Shown: piece after piece, positions 1-7,859 of the stretch
Numbering within the stretch: position 1 is the first letter of the stretch
How the letters are laid out: every line of letters begins with the position of its first letter
DNA from: JASLBX01 sp036373915
GTDB taxonomy: Bacteria > Actinomycetota > Actinomycetes > Jiangellales > Jiangellaceae
Reading direction: 5' to 3'
DNA length: 64,000 nt
NCBI GenBank assembly: GCA_036373915.1
Contig: DASUUU010000157.1
Span: 7,433 to 71,432 of the forward strand
Program-made: the position numbers and the translations under genes
The notes under the pieces: model-generated
What the model saw: the letters and a program-made list of their open reading frames with translations, nothing else
Told to the model about the DNA's origin: nothing
The model's database searches: none

Positions 1-132
1 CGGCTTGCCAAGCAAGCCCTCCAAGCAGTCATCGCCGCAGACGAGGCGTTCCTACAGCCGCTGGACCAACGCCAGCGTGATCAGGTCGCCCAGGCACTCA
101 AGCAGCTCCTACTGCCCCACGAAGCCGACTGA
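1..132 (+). CDS. MarR-family transcriptional regulator, C-terminal end only (partial)
   Basis: The first 43 codons run open from the window edge in frame 1 and end at TGA 130-132. The peptide is a Leu/Ala/Gln-rich amphipathic helix of the kind that closes MarR regulators (the dimerisation helix following the winged helix), with LQAVIAADEAFLQPLD and an ALKQLLLP ending. No DNA-binding part is visible because the gene begins outside the window. The MarR assignment rests only on this helix, so another helical dimeric regulator is possible. Confidence 0.5.
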   Translation, partial: RLAKQALQAVIAADEAFLQPLDQRQRDQVAQALKQLLLPHEAD

Positions 133-573
133 CCGACTCACCCTGGCCGCGCCATGGCGCCGGCGGTCACCCCGTACTCGGATGAGCAACGTTCCTGTCA
201 TCGGTGCGACCGCGCGACCAGGGTCATGTGAGGACGTTGTCTGAGTCACTCAGAAGGGCCTTGGACGAGCTGCCGAAGATGACTGATCTCCGCAGTCAGC
301 GCGTCCCGCTTCTCTTTGGTCAGCAATCGAATCTGAGCTGGGCAGATGGGCGCACCATGACGGCGCCCGAGATTACGCCCTGCTTGACACCCGCCGCCAT
401 AGAAGAGAGCCCATGAGAGTGCATTGAGACTGCAGGATCAGCGCCTGCATAGTGGGTCTGATCGCCCGGCCGGTGGTGTCGGCGCCAGGCGGGATGATCT
501 GGGAGGGAAGTGGTCAGCACAATGCCGCCTCCTGCAAGGTAACTTGACGCATCTCGAGTTGACAAGGTAACTT
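133..573. other. Non-coding or unassigned stretch
   Basis: No reading frame here has convincing coding character on either strand; the short open frames have no recognisable product and no Shine-Dalgarno sequence. The only structured part is the tandem dyad at its right end (535-574), annotated separately. It probably holds the terminator of the MarR-like gene and the promoter of the following pair, but I see no clear hairpin. Confidence 0.4.
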
Positions 574-574
574 G
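535..574 (+). promoter_or_regulatory. Two tandem copies of a 12-bp dyad, probable operator of the toxin/HTH pair
   Basis: The 12-mer CAAGGTAACTTG occurs at 535-546 and again at 563-574, 28 bp apart. Each copy is an imperfect palindrome with CAAG/CTTG arms. The second copy ends three bases before ATG 577 and its AAGG is the only Shine-Dalgarno-like sequence, so a bound repressor would block both promoter and ribosome access. Repeated dyads directly before a toxin/antitoxin-like pair suggest autoregulation by the HTH protein at 817-1083. Confidence 0.55.
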
Positions 575-576
575 TG

Positions 577-810
577 ATGGAGCATGACGAACCGCTCGTG
601 CTTGATAGCGCCAGACGCCATGGCGTCAGCGAGGCGGATGCGCTGCATGCCTGGGCGTTCGCGATCGACGCGTATCGGGTTGGTGATGGCATGGTGATGT
701 ACATCGGTCCAAGCCGTTCCGGCCACCTGCTGGAAGTCGGCGTCGTGGACTGGCACGGCATCTTGGCCATCGCCCACGCCATGCCCGCCCGAGACAAGTT
801 CCTGAGGTGA
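577..810 (+). CDS. Small toxin-like protein (BrnT/DUF4258-like, tentative)
   Basis: The product is 77 aa from ATG 577 (78 from GTG 574). It has the layout of small actinobacterial toxin-like proteins: a start HGVSEADALHAW, a central beta hairpin with MYIGPSRSGHLLEVGVV, and a closing AIAHAMPARDKFL. This resembles the HGI..and H-A-x-x-A/R-K/R-F pattern of BrnT-like RNase toxins, but the match is by eye. The gene sits 6 bp before an HTH protein in the same direction, an order (toxin first) known from BrnTA and HigBA. Toxicity is inferred only. Two tandem dyads cover its start region. Confidence 0.5.
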   Translation: MEHDEPLVLDSARRHGVSEADALHAWAFAIDAYRVGDGMVMYIGPSRSGHLLEVGVVDWHGILAIAHAMPARDKFLR

Positions 811-816
811 CTATCG

Positions 817-1083
817 ATGCCCCGATCTATCGACGAGTTGATCGCTCGAGCTGACGAGATCGCCGACCAGTTCGAAAGCTACGACCCACGCAACGAAGAC
901 CGGCACGAACCAGCCCTGATGACACTGCGTCGGATCGCGTACCGCCGAGCCTTGGTCGAACGTGAACTCGCCAACGCCGTGCGGGACGCCCGAAAGGCCG
1001 GCGCATCATGGGCAAAGATCGGTCACGAACTCGGCACTTCAGGCGAAGCTGCGCGACAGCGATACAACGACCGAGTGGCCTGA
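817..1083 (+). CDS. Small helical protein with C-terminal helix-turn-helix, probable antitoxin/autoregulator
   Basis: The product is 88 aa. Residues 1-55 are predicted helical and charged (ELIARADEIADQFE, YRRALVERELANAV). The end, GASWAKIGHELGTSGEAARQ, is a compact sigma-region-4-like helix-turn-helix, with the pattern GxSWxxIGxxLGxSxxAxxQR. It starts six bases after the stop of the upstream toxin-like gene, so the two are co-transcribed and probably coupled. By analogy with toxin-antitoxin modules it would neutralise the partner and bind the dyads at 535-574. A similar HTH occurs in the gene at 5518-5919. It could instead be a stand-alone regulator. Confidence 0.55.
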   Translation: MPRSIDELIARADEIADQFESYDPRNEDRHEPALMTLRRIAYRRALVERELANAVRDARKAGASWAKIGHELGTSGEAARQRYNDRVA

Positions 1084-1268
1084 CGTCCACAAGCGATCGC
1101 CTTCGTCAGACAACTTGACCCGGTGTTTCGACTCTTCGGTGCCACCACTGTCCTCGCCCGTTGTCGCCCCACCTCCGTCACTCTGCGCGGCGTGATCGGA
1201 CGTCACGCGACCCGACTCGGGTCATGACTGGCGTTGGCGTTAGCCCGCTTGAGGCTGCCGGGCTTCGG

Positions 1269-2063
1269 CTAGTTGAGAGTGCTGACTTGGTCGATGATAC
1301 GGACCAGGGCGGTGTGGGTGTGCTGGTCAGCAGCGGCGACCAACCCGCCCACTCCTGTGTGGAGTGGCTGTCCGTGCAGTCCGGTGACGATGCAGCCCGC
1401 GGCCTGACACAGCGCGATGCCAGCAGCGACGTGCACACTGTCCCGCAGGTCGCCATCGGTCACGTAGCCAGCGCGCCTTCCTGCGGCCACCCAGGCAACG
1501 GCGAGGGTGGTGGAAACGACCCGAGGTCCGAACTGCCGGGTGAACGCCGGCGAGCTCAGCATTCGCACCGTCGTGAGCTCATGCGCCTGCCCGGGCGGGG
1601 CGTCGAGGTTGAGATCGACCAACGCCGAGTCCGCCGACGGAGCGAGTGGTACGTCGCCCTCGTCGGTCCGTACCCAGGCGGTCTCGCCATCGGTCCAGAA
1701 GACCTCCCCGGCCGTGGGATCGGCCGAGGCAGCCGCGGTGACTGCGGTGCCGGTTCGCAGCGCCACATTGACCGCCATCAGCGGTGTCTGCGCCGCGAAG
1801 TTCAGCGTGCCGCACAACGGATCGACCAACCAGGTGCGATCGGCCGGAGCGCTGGCACCTAACTCCTCCCCGACGAACCCATCGTCCGGGCGGGCGGTCC
1901 GCACGATCTCGCGCACGGTCACCTCAGCCTCGATGTCTGCGTCCGTCGCGAAGTCGTTCCCCGTCTTTCGGTGGCGTACGAACGCTGATCCGTACCGCTG
2001 TCGGAGCACCTCGGCCCCCGCCCCAGCAGCCGCGATCGCCACCTCGGCATCACTGGATACCAC
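1269..2063 (-). CDS. Inositol-monophosphatase-family protein
   Basis: The product is 264 aa from GTG 2063, with no better in-frame ATG. It has the IMPase fold signatures in order: an N-terminal helix with KTGNDFATDADIEAE (metal-site DxxxE region), GFVGEELG (the GEE motif), WLVDPLCGTLNF (motif A), and a C-terminal GDLRDSVHVAAGIALCQAAG where the family usually has WD.AAG. The second metal-binding Asp of motif A (DPxDGT) is Cys here, so Mg-dependent phosphatase activity is uncertain. Typical substrates are inositol-1-P, histidinol-P, fructose bisphosphate or PAP; none can be chosen from context. It is followed by the convergent end of the toxin/HTH pair. Confidence 0.8.
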   Translation of the reverse strand: MVSSDAEVAIAAAGAGAEVLRQRYGSAFVRHRKTGNDFATDADIEAEVTVREIVRTARPDDGFVGEELGASAPADRTWLVDPLCGTLNFAAQTPLMAVNVALRTGTAVTAAASADPTAGEVFWTDGETAWVRTDEGDVPLAPSADSALVDLNLDAPPGQAHELTTVRMLSSPAFTRQFGPRVVSTTLAVAWVAAGRRAGYVTDGDLRDSVHVAAGIALCQAAGCIVTGLHGQPLHTGVGGLVAAADQHTHTALVRIIDQVSTLN

Positions 2064-2185
2064 CCGGTGACGCTACCAGGACCCGTGGCGTGCGATGTAG
2101 CGGATCATCCCCTCCTGCAAGACCCTAACGCGCATACCCACCGCGGCATGACCGGGCATGGTGGCTGACCCCTGAGGCTTGTGCG

Positions 2186-2978
2186 TTAGGTGAAGTCGGC
2201 GCGGTGGTCACGTATCCAGGCGATCTCGATGGCGTCCTGTTCGAGGGCGCCCTGGGAAACCCACGTCCGCTGGGGTTCCTGGCCTAACTCGGCGAGGTGG
2301 CTGACGAGGTCGCTGACTGCTTGCATCCGACCTACCACGACTTCAGCGACGTCGAAGTCGGGCAGGTCGCCGTAAGCGTCTAGGAAGACTTCCATGCGGT
2401 GTCGACGGTCTGGGATCTCGGGGAAGTGATGCCATTCGCGTACGAACTCGTCGCAGCGCAGCGGGATGAACCACCGGAGGGCGTACGCGACGTCGGAGAT
2501 TCGGGGCGCGGGATGAAGGTAATCCCAGTCGATCAGCCCGATGGCCTCGTTGTCTTGCCAGACGAGGTTCCACGGCCCTGGGTCGCCGTGGCAGTACACA
2601 AGACCCTCACCGTTTTGGGCCTGGACGGCGGGTGCTCCCCACTCAGCGTTTGGGGGTGGCGTCCACGTCGTCGTCGCATCGTGGACGCGGCGCAGGAGGC
2701 GGGCCGCCGAAGCCAACCCCTCATCGGTGTGCTGGTGATACCAAGCATCACCCCCGGAGTCCTCCTTCGATGAACCGCACAGTCTCGGTGTCCCCGTCTC
2801 GACGCAGTAGTTCGGGTACGCCGAGAATTCCTTGGTGTCTGAGGTGCTGTAAGAGGTCGTGGATCGTGGCAGCGTTGGCTGGGGCGGGGCGGATCACGGT
2901 GTCGCCGTCGATGGTCACCGGCCTGGCATCGCGGTTGACCTCCTCGGCGCCGTCAACACCGTCCAGTGGTTCGTCCAT
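2186..2978 (-). pseudogene. Aminoglycoside-phosphotransferase-family gene with a frameshift
   Basis: Two adjacent minus-strand frames make one APH-fold kinase. The N-terminal part (start near ATG 2978) has the nucleotide-loop strand pattern ending in TVRFIEGG; the C-terminal part, in another frame, has HGDPGPWNLVW (catalytic HGDxxxxN loop) and GLIDWDYLHPAPRISDVAY (metal-binding Asp region). The break lies at the run of five C at 2751-2755: with four, the frame would read on through GDAWYHQHTDEGLASA, as family members do. The gene is therefore either a recent pseudogene or contains a homopolymer sequencing error. The substrate is unknown; such genes in soil actinobacteria phosphorylate aminoglycosides or small alcohols. 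Confidence 0.75.
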
Positions 2979-3257
2979 ACCCCGACCCTCCCGACCGGAT
3001 CCGGAGCTTGGCAACCGAAATACGCCCTTGACGACGTTGCCCTGACAACCCGACCCTCGACGCCCTCATCTCGGCATGGGCGGAGGTGCGGACACCGAGT
3101 TTCTGGGGAACGCGAGGAGGGAGTCGGATACGGCCAGATTGCATGGCGGAGCCGATGCGTTCATTGTCGTCTCCAATGTCGAGTGACCGTGGCCCTGGCC
3201 TGCCTCCGCACTCGTTCTTCGGGTGGTTCGTGGTGCGCACACGAATTGCCCGCCTTC

Positions 3258-4226
3258 TTAGGCAGTAGCGGTGATCACCAGCTCCTCGCCGACCCGCAGC
3301 GTCCGGTAGCGGTCGGCGAAGGTCTGCGCGAACGCGTCCAGCGTCCACTGCGAGCTGTCGTGACCCGACAACGCGACCAGGCCGGGCCCGCGTTCGCGGA
3401 TGGCCGCGATCACCGCCCGCGCGTCACCCTCGGTGATGGGCCGCCACGGCCAGTTCGGATTGCCGAGCACGGCCTGCGGCACCAGTGGCGTGCCCATGGC
3501 GTGTACCGGAAGGTGCAGGCCCCCGATAACCGCATACACGGGCGCATCCACCACCCGTTCCGCGGTGGCGAGGGTGCGCTCGATCTCCGGGTGCCCGCAG
3601 CCGGTGACGACCACCAGGCCGCGGCCCCGCACGTTGACCACCAGCGCCTGCTCAGCGATCGGCCCCAGCCAGAACACCATGCGCGGCAATGGCGGCAGCA
3701 CGGCCACACCGGGCCCGATCACCCGCGCCTCCTGGACGACGCTGACGTCCGCGTGCGGGTGGCTCATCTCGGTCGGCACGTACGACGGAAGTGAACGCGG
3801 CACCGGCTGCTCGGACCCCAGACTGAACGTGTGGCGGAACTGCGACGCGGCTCCTCCCACATGGTCGGCGTGCAGGTGCGAGATCACCAGGCAGTCCAAG
3901 TCGTCGAATCGCACCCCGAGGTTCTCGGCGTTGGTCTCGAGTGCCGTCCGGCCGCGACGGAGGCCCAGGCCCGAGTCGAACAGTAGGGTCAGCCCGTCGG
4001 CCCGGATCAGGTACGAGACGCCGGCCTCACCGCGAAGCGTCTCCGTAGCGGTGTGCCGCTCAACCAGCGGCAGGATCGATAACCTGTCGACCGCGCCGAG
4101 GTCGGTGAGCCGACTGTCGAGCTCCGCCCTTGTCTGCCTTTCCTCTGTCCGGCGTCCGGCCGCATACCGTCCAGCCAGCACCGCGGCCACGGACGCCGTA
4201 ACCGCAAGCGCGCTACCTCCACGCAT
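3258..4226 (-). CDS. MBL-fold metallo-hydrolase
   Basis: The product is 322 aa. A short hydrophobic N-terminal segment (about residues 5-22) could anchor it in the membrane. The metallo-beta-lactamase motif HLHADHVGG is followed by GCGHPEIE and GLHLP and a late SGHDSS, which together form a dinuclear metal site. The insert between the first motif and GCGHP, and the GCGHP sequence itself, place it in the subgroup of MBL hydrolases related to the 7,8-dihydropterin-6-methyl-4-aminobenzenephosphate synthase type. A strong GGGAGG ribosome site precedes ATG 4226. The neighbours give no substrate hint. Confidence 0.8.
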   Translation of the reverse strand: MRGGSALAVTASVAAVLAGRYAAGRRTEERQTRAELDSRLTDLGAVDRLSILPLVERHTATETLRGEAGVSYLIRADGLTLLFDSGLGLRRGRTALETNAENLGVRFDDLDCLVISHLHADHVGGAASQFRHTFSLGSEQPVPRSLPSYVPTEMSHPHADVSVVQEARVIGPGVAVLPPLPRMVFWLGPIAEQALVVNVRGRGLVVVTGCGHPEIERTLATAERVVDAPVYAVIGGLHLPVHAMGTPLVPQAVLGNPNWPWRPITEGDARAVIAAIRERGPGLVALSGHDSSQWTLDAFAQTFADRYRTLRVGEELVITATA

Positions 4227-4369
4227 CGTTGGCCACCTCCCGGCTTCCAGCCTCTGAGCCGCGAGATCCGGCGAGCCAGGGGCAAAGGTCCTAGGGCGTC
4301 CTGCCAGCAGGCGCCCGTATCAGTTCAGTAGCGTGTCACCGACAAACTGCCCCATGGCCGGAGGTGCAC

Positions 4370-4807
4370 ATGTCTGCCGCCGTCGACGCGTTCTTCGAGT
4401 CCTATCGGGCCGAGTACGAGCGGGGTGATGCTTCGGCGATCAGTGCTCACTTTGCCTTTCCGCTACACGTCACAAGCGACCCCGGTGAGGACGGCAACGC
4501 CGAAGTTGAGGTCGTCCTGGCCCATGTCGCGTCCCGGGACGAGTGGGTCTCACAAATCAACCGACTCCTGGCCGCTTACACCAAGATCGGGGTCGGCTCG
4601 GCACGCATCGCCGAGCAGGCTACCCACAAGTTGTCGCCGCGACTGTTCCAGGCGGTACTGCGCTGGGAGCTTCACGATGCCCACGGTGACCTGCTGTACC
4701 ACTTCGACGCCGCCTACACGCTGGCAGCGATCGACGGCTCCCTGCGCATCACCGCCCTCGCTCACAACGAGCAACCCAAACTGCTGGCACTTCTTGCCCA
4801 CCAGTGA
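4370..4807 (+). CDS. NTF2/SnoaL-like protein of unknown function
   Basis: The product is 145 aa from ATG 4370, chosen because GGAGG lies at 4360-4364 with five-base spacing; GTG 4364 would overlap that site. An N-terminal helix (VDAFFESYRAEYERGD) followed by a curved sheet (FAFPLHVTSD, RLFQAVLRWELHDAHGDL, AAYTLAAIDGSLRITALA) fits the cone-like NTF2 fold used by SnoaL-like enzymes and small ligand-binding proteins. No conserved catalytic set is evident. It is divergent from the MBL hydrolase and convergent with the regulator pair at 4878-5919. Confidence 0.6.
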   Translation: MSAAVDAFFESYRAEYERGDASAISAHFAFPLHVTSDPGEDGNAEVEVVLAHVASRDEWVSQINRLLAAYTKIGVGSARIAEQATHKLSPRLFQAVLRWELHDAHGDLLYHFDAAYTLAAIDGSLRITALAHNEQPKLLALLAHQ

Positions 4808-4877
4808 CGCTAATCCGCGCGACACGAGGGCGCGCAGCGCCGCAGGTCTCGTTCGACAATCCCCGCGCGTCGTCTGC

Positions 4878-5516
4878 TCACACATCTGAACCCCGCGGAA
4901 TGCCCAGCGTTGCCAGCAGGTCCTCGTGGAACTGAATCCACACGGTGTGGCAGGAGTCGAGCTCGGGACCGTCCACCCAATGCCGCTGGCCGGCGTCGAC
5001 CTTCGCCAGTGCGGCGGAGTACCGGTCGGCATAGCCGGCGAACCGCTGCAAGCAGGCTGTCAGGCGGGTGCACAACTGGCTGAACGACCGGTTCAGTGCT
5101 GCAAGCGTCCGAAGGACTCGTTCGTCCCATCTCCAGTCGGTGTGATCGTTGAACGCCATCGGGTCGGCCCTGGTCGGGCGGATCTGCCAGTTGGTGCATG
5201 CGATGCCGAACCGCTGGTTGAGCGGGACGAACTCGGCATGGGCGCGCGTGACGGCATCACGGGCGCCGGCTTGATCGAGCTCGATCGCCAGGCGTCGCTC
5301 ATTCTCGACCCGGCCCGCGCCGGTCAGGGACCAACCCGAATCACCAGCGAAGCTCGAGTGGCTGACCCATCCTCGTGCCTCGAAGTCCAGCAGCGCCTCG
5401 TCGACCACGCCGGCGTCGAGCCCGAACCGTGCGGCGATCCGATTTGCCGATGCGAAACCGAGCACCCGCGCCCCGTGCACCGCTAGATCCTCTGGGCGGG
5501 AGACATACGCCCTCAT
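4878..5516 (-). CDS. Winged-helix transcriptional regulator, actinobacterial conserved type
   Basis: The product is 212 aa from ATG 5516. Residues 1-75 form a winged-helix unit: RVLGFASANRIAARFGLD is the HTH and VVDEALLDFEARGWVSHSS leads to the wing. The rest is helical with several Trp/His/Arg positions (WQIRPT, DHTDWRWDERVL, LDSCHTVWIQFHEDL) that could bind a ligand. ATG 5516 lies one base after the TGA (5520-5518) of the upstream HTH gene, so the two are translationally coupled. An earlier start would run into that gene. Its ligand and targets are unknown. Confidence 0.6.
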   Translation of the reverse strand: MRAYVSRPEDLAVHGARVLGFASANRIAARFGLDAGVVDEALLDFEARGWVSHSSFAGDSGWSLTGAGRVENERRLAIELDQAGARDAVTRAHAEFVPLNQRFGIACTNWQIRPTRADPMAFNDHTDWRWDERVLRTLAALNRSFSQLCTRLTACLQRFAGYADRYSAALAKVDAGQRHWVDGPELDSCHTVWIQFHEDLLATLGIPRGSDV

Positions 5517-5517
5517 C

Positions 5518-5919
5518 TCAGGACTCCGAGCGAGACTCGACGCGACCGGTGAGGCGGTCATATCGCTGTAGGGCCGCTTGAGCGGAGCCAAGGCCCATCT
5601 CGCGCGCAATACGCGCCCACGACAAGCCCTGCGCGCGGGCGGCGAACAGCATCCCCGTTTCAAGCTGGTCCATCTCCGCCCGGGCAGCCGGAATCAGCGC
5701 GAGGGCGGCCTCGACCTCGTCGTCGGCCAGAGTCCCGCTCTGGCTGCGCCAAACCGCGAACCGGACGAGGTCGGTCGAATACGGTGGTTGCGCAGGGTGC
5801 AGCCACGGGGCCCGCGGTAGTCCCGAGGCGCCCGCATGCAGCAGGCGCTGGCATGCGCTGTGCTCGCGGGCTGCACGCTGCTGGTCTGGATCGGTCGGCA
5901 TGCCGCCAGCATGAGACAT
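5518..5919 (-). CDS. Helix-turn-helix protein, first gene of a coupled regulator pair
   Basis: The product is 133 aa from ATG 5919 (a second ATG lies six codons on). The C-terminal GLSWARIAREMGLGSAQAAL plus QRYDRL is a sigma-region-4-like HTH of the same kind as in the protein at 817-1083. The middle holds a helical dimerisation-like region (DDEVEAALALIPAARAEMDQLETG). Immediately upstream, two identical palindromes (5920-5946) occupy the place of a Shine-Dalgarno sequence, suggesting a leaderless transcript and autoregulation. It forms a tight operon with the winged-helix protein at 4878-5516. Confidence 0.6.
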   Translation of the reverse strand: MSHAGGMPTDPDQQRAAREHSACQRLLHAGASGLPRAPWLHPAQPPYSTDLVRFAVWRSQSGTLADDEVEAALALIPAARAEMDQLETGMLFAARAQGLSWARIAREMGLGSAQAALQRYDRLTGRVESRSES

Positions 5920-5946
5920 CAACAATCTGTTGTCAACAATCTGTTG
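5920..5946 (-). promoter_or_regulatory. Two adjacent identical 13-bp palindromes, probable operator
   Basis: CAACAATCTGTTG is present at 5920-5932 and again at 5934-5946, with a single T between them. Each copy is a palindrome with CAACA/TGTTG arms. The pair touches the ATG at 5919, leaving no room for a ribosome-binding site, so transcription probably begins at or very near the start codon. The 14-bp centre spacing would put two bound dimers on nearly opposite helix faces. Confidence 0.6.
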
Positions 5947-6057
5947 ATAGAGACGGAAAGTCCTCAATGCCGGCGATCGAGCTTCTGTGCGATTGCGGCA
6001 TCGACGGTCCTAGGGGACGAAGCAATTCGCTATGACGGAGCCATCTAAGGTTGGCCC

Positions 6058-6867
6058 ATGATCGAGGTCTGCTTCTCCGGCGTCACAGGGTGGACGGCCA
6101 CACCGATAGTCGCGGCGATCGACGCAGCTGATGATCTGCAGTTGAGGTGCGGCGTATCCAGGTCGGCAGCCGGGCGAACGCTGGCCGACGCGGTGGGCTC
6201 CAGCAGCGACGGACCCGTCTACGCCTCCGTCGCCGAGGCGCTGCGATCCGCTAAGCCGGACGTCCTCGTCGACTACACGAGCGCCTCAGCGGTGCGAGAG
6301 AACGTCTGGACTGCGGTGCGCGCCGGCGTGAATGTGGTCGTCGGGTCCAGCGGCCTGACGGCGGACGACTACGCAGAGCTGGACCGGCTGGCGCGCGACC
6401 ACGGTGTGGGCGTGATCGCCGCAGGCAACTTCTCCATCATGGCCGCGGTTCTGCAACGGGCCGCAGCGATGGCGGCTGAACGCTTGGATCATTGGGAGAT
6501 CGTCGACTACGCCAGTGCGGGCAAGCCGGATGTCCCCAGCGGAACGTCAAGGGAGCTGGCCGAGACCATGGCCCAAGTCCGCGTTTCTGCCTCTGCGCGA
6601 CCGCTGTCGGAGCTACACGGGCCGGTCGAGGCACGGGGAGCCGAGGTGGGAGGTACCCGGATCCACTCCGTGCGGCTGCCGAGCTTCGTGGCAACCACGG
6701 AGGTCATCTTCGGCGGTACCGGCGAGCGGCTGACCATGCGGCACGACGCGGGCGGGGGCCCCGAACCCTACGTGGCCGGCACCTTACTCGCCATCCGCCG
6801 GGTAGCCGACATGCCCGGCGTACGCAGAGGGCTCAGCTCGCTGCTGTTCGACGACGGCTCGCACTGA
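6058..6867 (+). CDS. Dihydrodipicolinate-reductase (DapB)-like oxidoreductase lacking the DapB histidine pair
   Basis: The product is 269 aa, the usual DapB length. An N-terminal Rossmann fold (VCFSGVTGWTATPIVAAI) is followed by VLVDYTSASAVRENV and GVNVVVGSSGL, the DapB NAD(P) and hinge regions, then NFSIMAAVLQRAAA and the substrate loop GKPDVPSGTSRELAE. In true DapB the loop begins E-x-H-H-x-x-K-x-D-x-P-S-G-T; here Lys, Asp and PSGT remain but the two histidines are Ala and Ser, and GxxGRMG is changed to GVTGWTA. It is probably a paralogue acting on a different substrate rather than the lysine-pathway enzyme. No lysine gene is adjacent. Confidence 0.65.
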   Translation: MIEVCFSGVTGWTATPIVAAIDAADDLQLRCGVSRSAAGRTLADAVGSSSDGPVYASVAEALRSAKPDVLVDYTSASAVRENVWTAVRAGVNVVVGSSGLTADDYAELDRLARDHGVGVIAAGNFSIMAAVLQRAAAMAAERLDHWEIVDYASAGKPDVPSGTSRELAETMAQVRVSASARPLSELHGPVEARGAEVGGTRIHSVRLPSFVATTEVIFGGTGERLTMRHDAGGGPEPYVAGTLLAIRRVADMPGVRRGLSSLLFDDGSH

Positions 6868-6880
6868 GATCGTCGAGGTG

Positions 6881-7303
6881 TCAGGCCTCACACCGGGCCT
6901 TGAGGCCGCGGACCTCGATGTCAAGGTATTCGTTGGTGAGCCGCTTAGTCAGCGTGCCCATCAACGGTCCGAGCAGCCCGGCCTGCTCAAGCGAGGCGGT
7001 CGCCGTGGCTCGACCGTCCCCGCCCAACGGAGTGACCACGTGGCTGCCGGTGGAGACGACTCCTGGACCCCGCGCCACCCAGGTGAACGAGCGGTCGGGC
7101 ACCAACTCGGTGACCTCCCAGACCGCCGCAGGAAGGCGCGGCTGCCTGATCCGGGCACGAGAACCGACCCGCAGCGGACCGTCGTCCAACCGCTCGACAC
7201 TCGTCACGCTCTTCGTCCATTCCGGCCAGCGCTCGACGTCGCTGTAGACGGCGAAGACGCGTTCGGCAGGGGCCGCAATTTCGATCGAGGCCTCAAATCG
7301 CAT
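6881..7303 (-). CDS. SRPBCC-family protein
   Basis: The product is 140 aa from the ATG at 7303; longer in-frame starts would run into the divergent promoter. The start RFEASIEIAAPAERVFAVYS, then VERWPEWTKSV, SFTWVARGPGVVSTGSHVV and a long C-terminal helix with GPLMGTLTKRLTNEYLDIEV give the complete polyketide-cyclase/dehydrase-like SRPBCC fold with a hydrophobic ligand pocket. No catalytic role can be assigned. It ends 13 bp from the convergent DapB-like gene and is divergent from the VOC gene at 7362. Confidence 0.75.
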   Translation of the reverse strand: MRFEASIEIAAPAERVFAVYSDVERWPEWTKSVTSVERLDDGPLRVGSRARIRQPRLPAAVWEVTELVPDRSFTWVARGPGVVSTGSHVVTPLGGDGRATATASLEQAGLLGPLMGTLTKRLTNEYLDIEVRGLKARCEA

Positions 7304-7361
7304 GTGGTGACCATACGCGCAAGGGTGCTGCCCCTTACGCGCCGGAGGTAGGTTTCCGAGG

Positions 7362-7796
7362 ATGGAGCAACGCATCAGCCTGATCACACTTGGTGTCGCC
7401 GACGTGGGCCGGGCCAAGGAGTTTTATGAGCGGCTCGGCTGGCAGGGCCAGGAGGTCGAGGAGACCGTGTTCTTCCAAGCGGGCGGCACCGTTGTCGTTC
7501 TATGGGGGCGCGACAAGCTCGCCGACGATGCAGGGATCGACGATGTGAATCGCGGGGGCTTCGGCGGAATCGCCATAGCGCACAACGTCCGGTCCCGGGC
7601 CGAGGTCGACGACGTGCTGGCCGATGCAGCGGACGCCGGGGCCGCGATCACACGAGCCGCGCGGGAGACCTTCTACGGCGGCTTTGCGGGCTGCTTCACC
7701 GACCCGGACGGCCATGTGTGGGAGATCGCCTACAACCCGGGGTTTACCTTCGGGCCGGATGGTTCGGTCATCCTCCCCGACTTCGGGGGAACGTAG
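7362..7796 (+). CDS. VOC-family (glyoxalase/bleomycin-resistance fold) protein
   Basis: The product is 144 aa with two beta-alpha-beta-beta-beta halves. The first starts SLITLGVADVGRAKEFYERL and WQGQEVEETVFFQAGG; the second ends GCFTDPDGHVWEIAYNPGF, the usual closing strand carrying the metal-ligand Glu. Members range from glyoxalase I to dioxygenases and antibiotic-binding proteins; the sequence alone does not choose. It lies 58 bp from the divergent SRPBCC gene, with which it may share a promoter region. Confidence 0.8.
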   Translation: MEQRISLITLGVADVGRAKEFYERLGWQGQEVEETVFFQAGGTVVVLWGRDKLADDAGIDDVNRGGFGGIAIAHNVRSRAEVDDVLADAADAGAAITRAARETFYGGFAGCFTDPDGHVWEIAYNPGFTFGPDGSVILPDFGGT

Positions 7797-7859
7797 CAGC
7801 GTCTATCGCCGCGACATGTAAGGCGTCTAGAGTGCCTTCACTGGTATGAAGGAGGGGGC

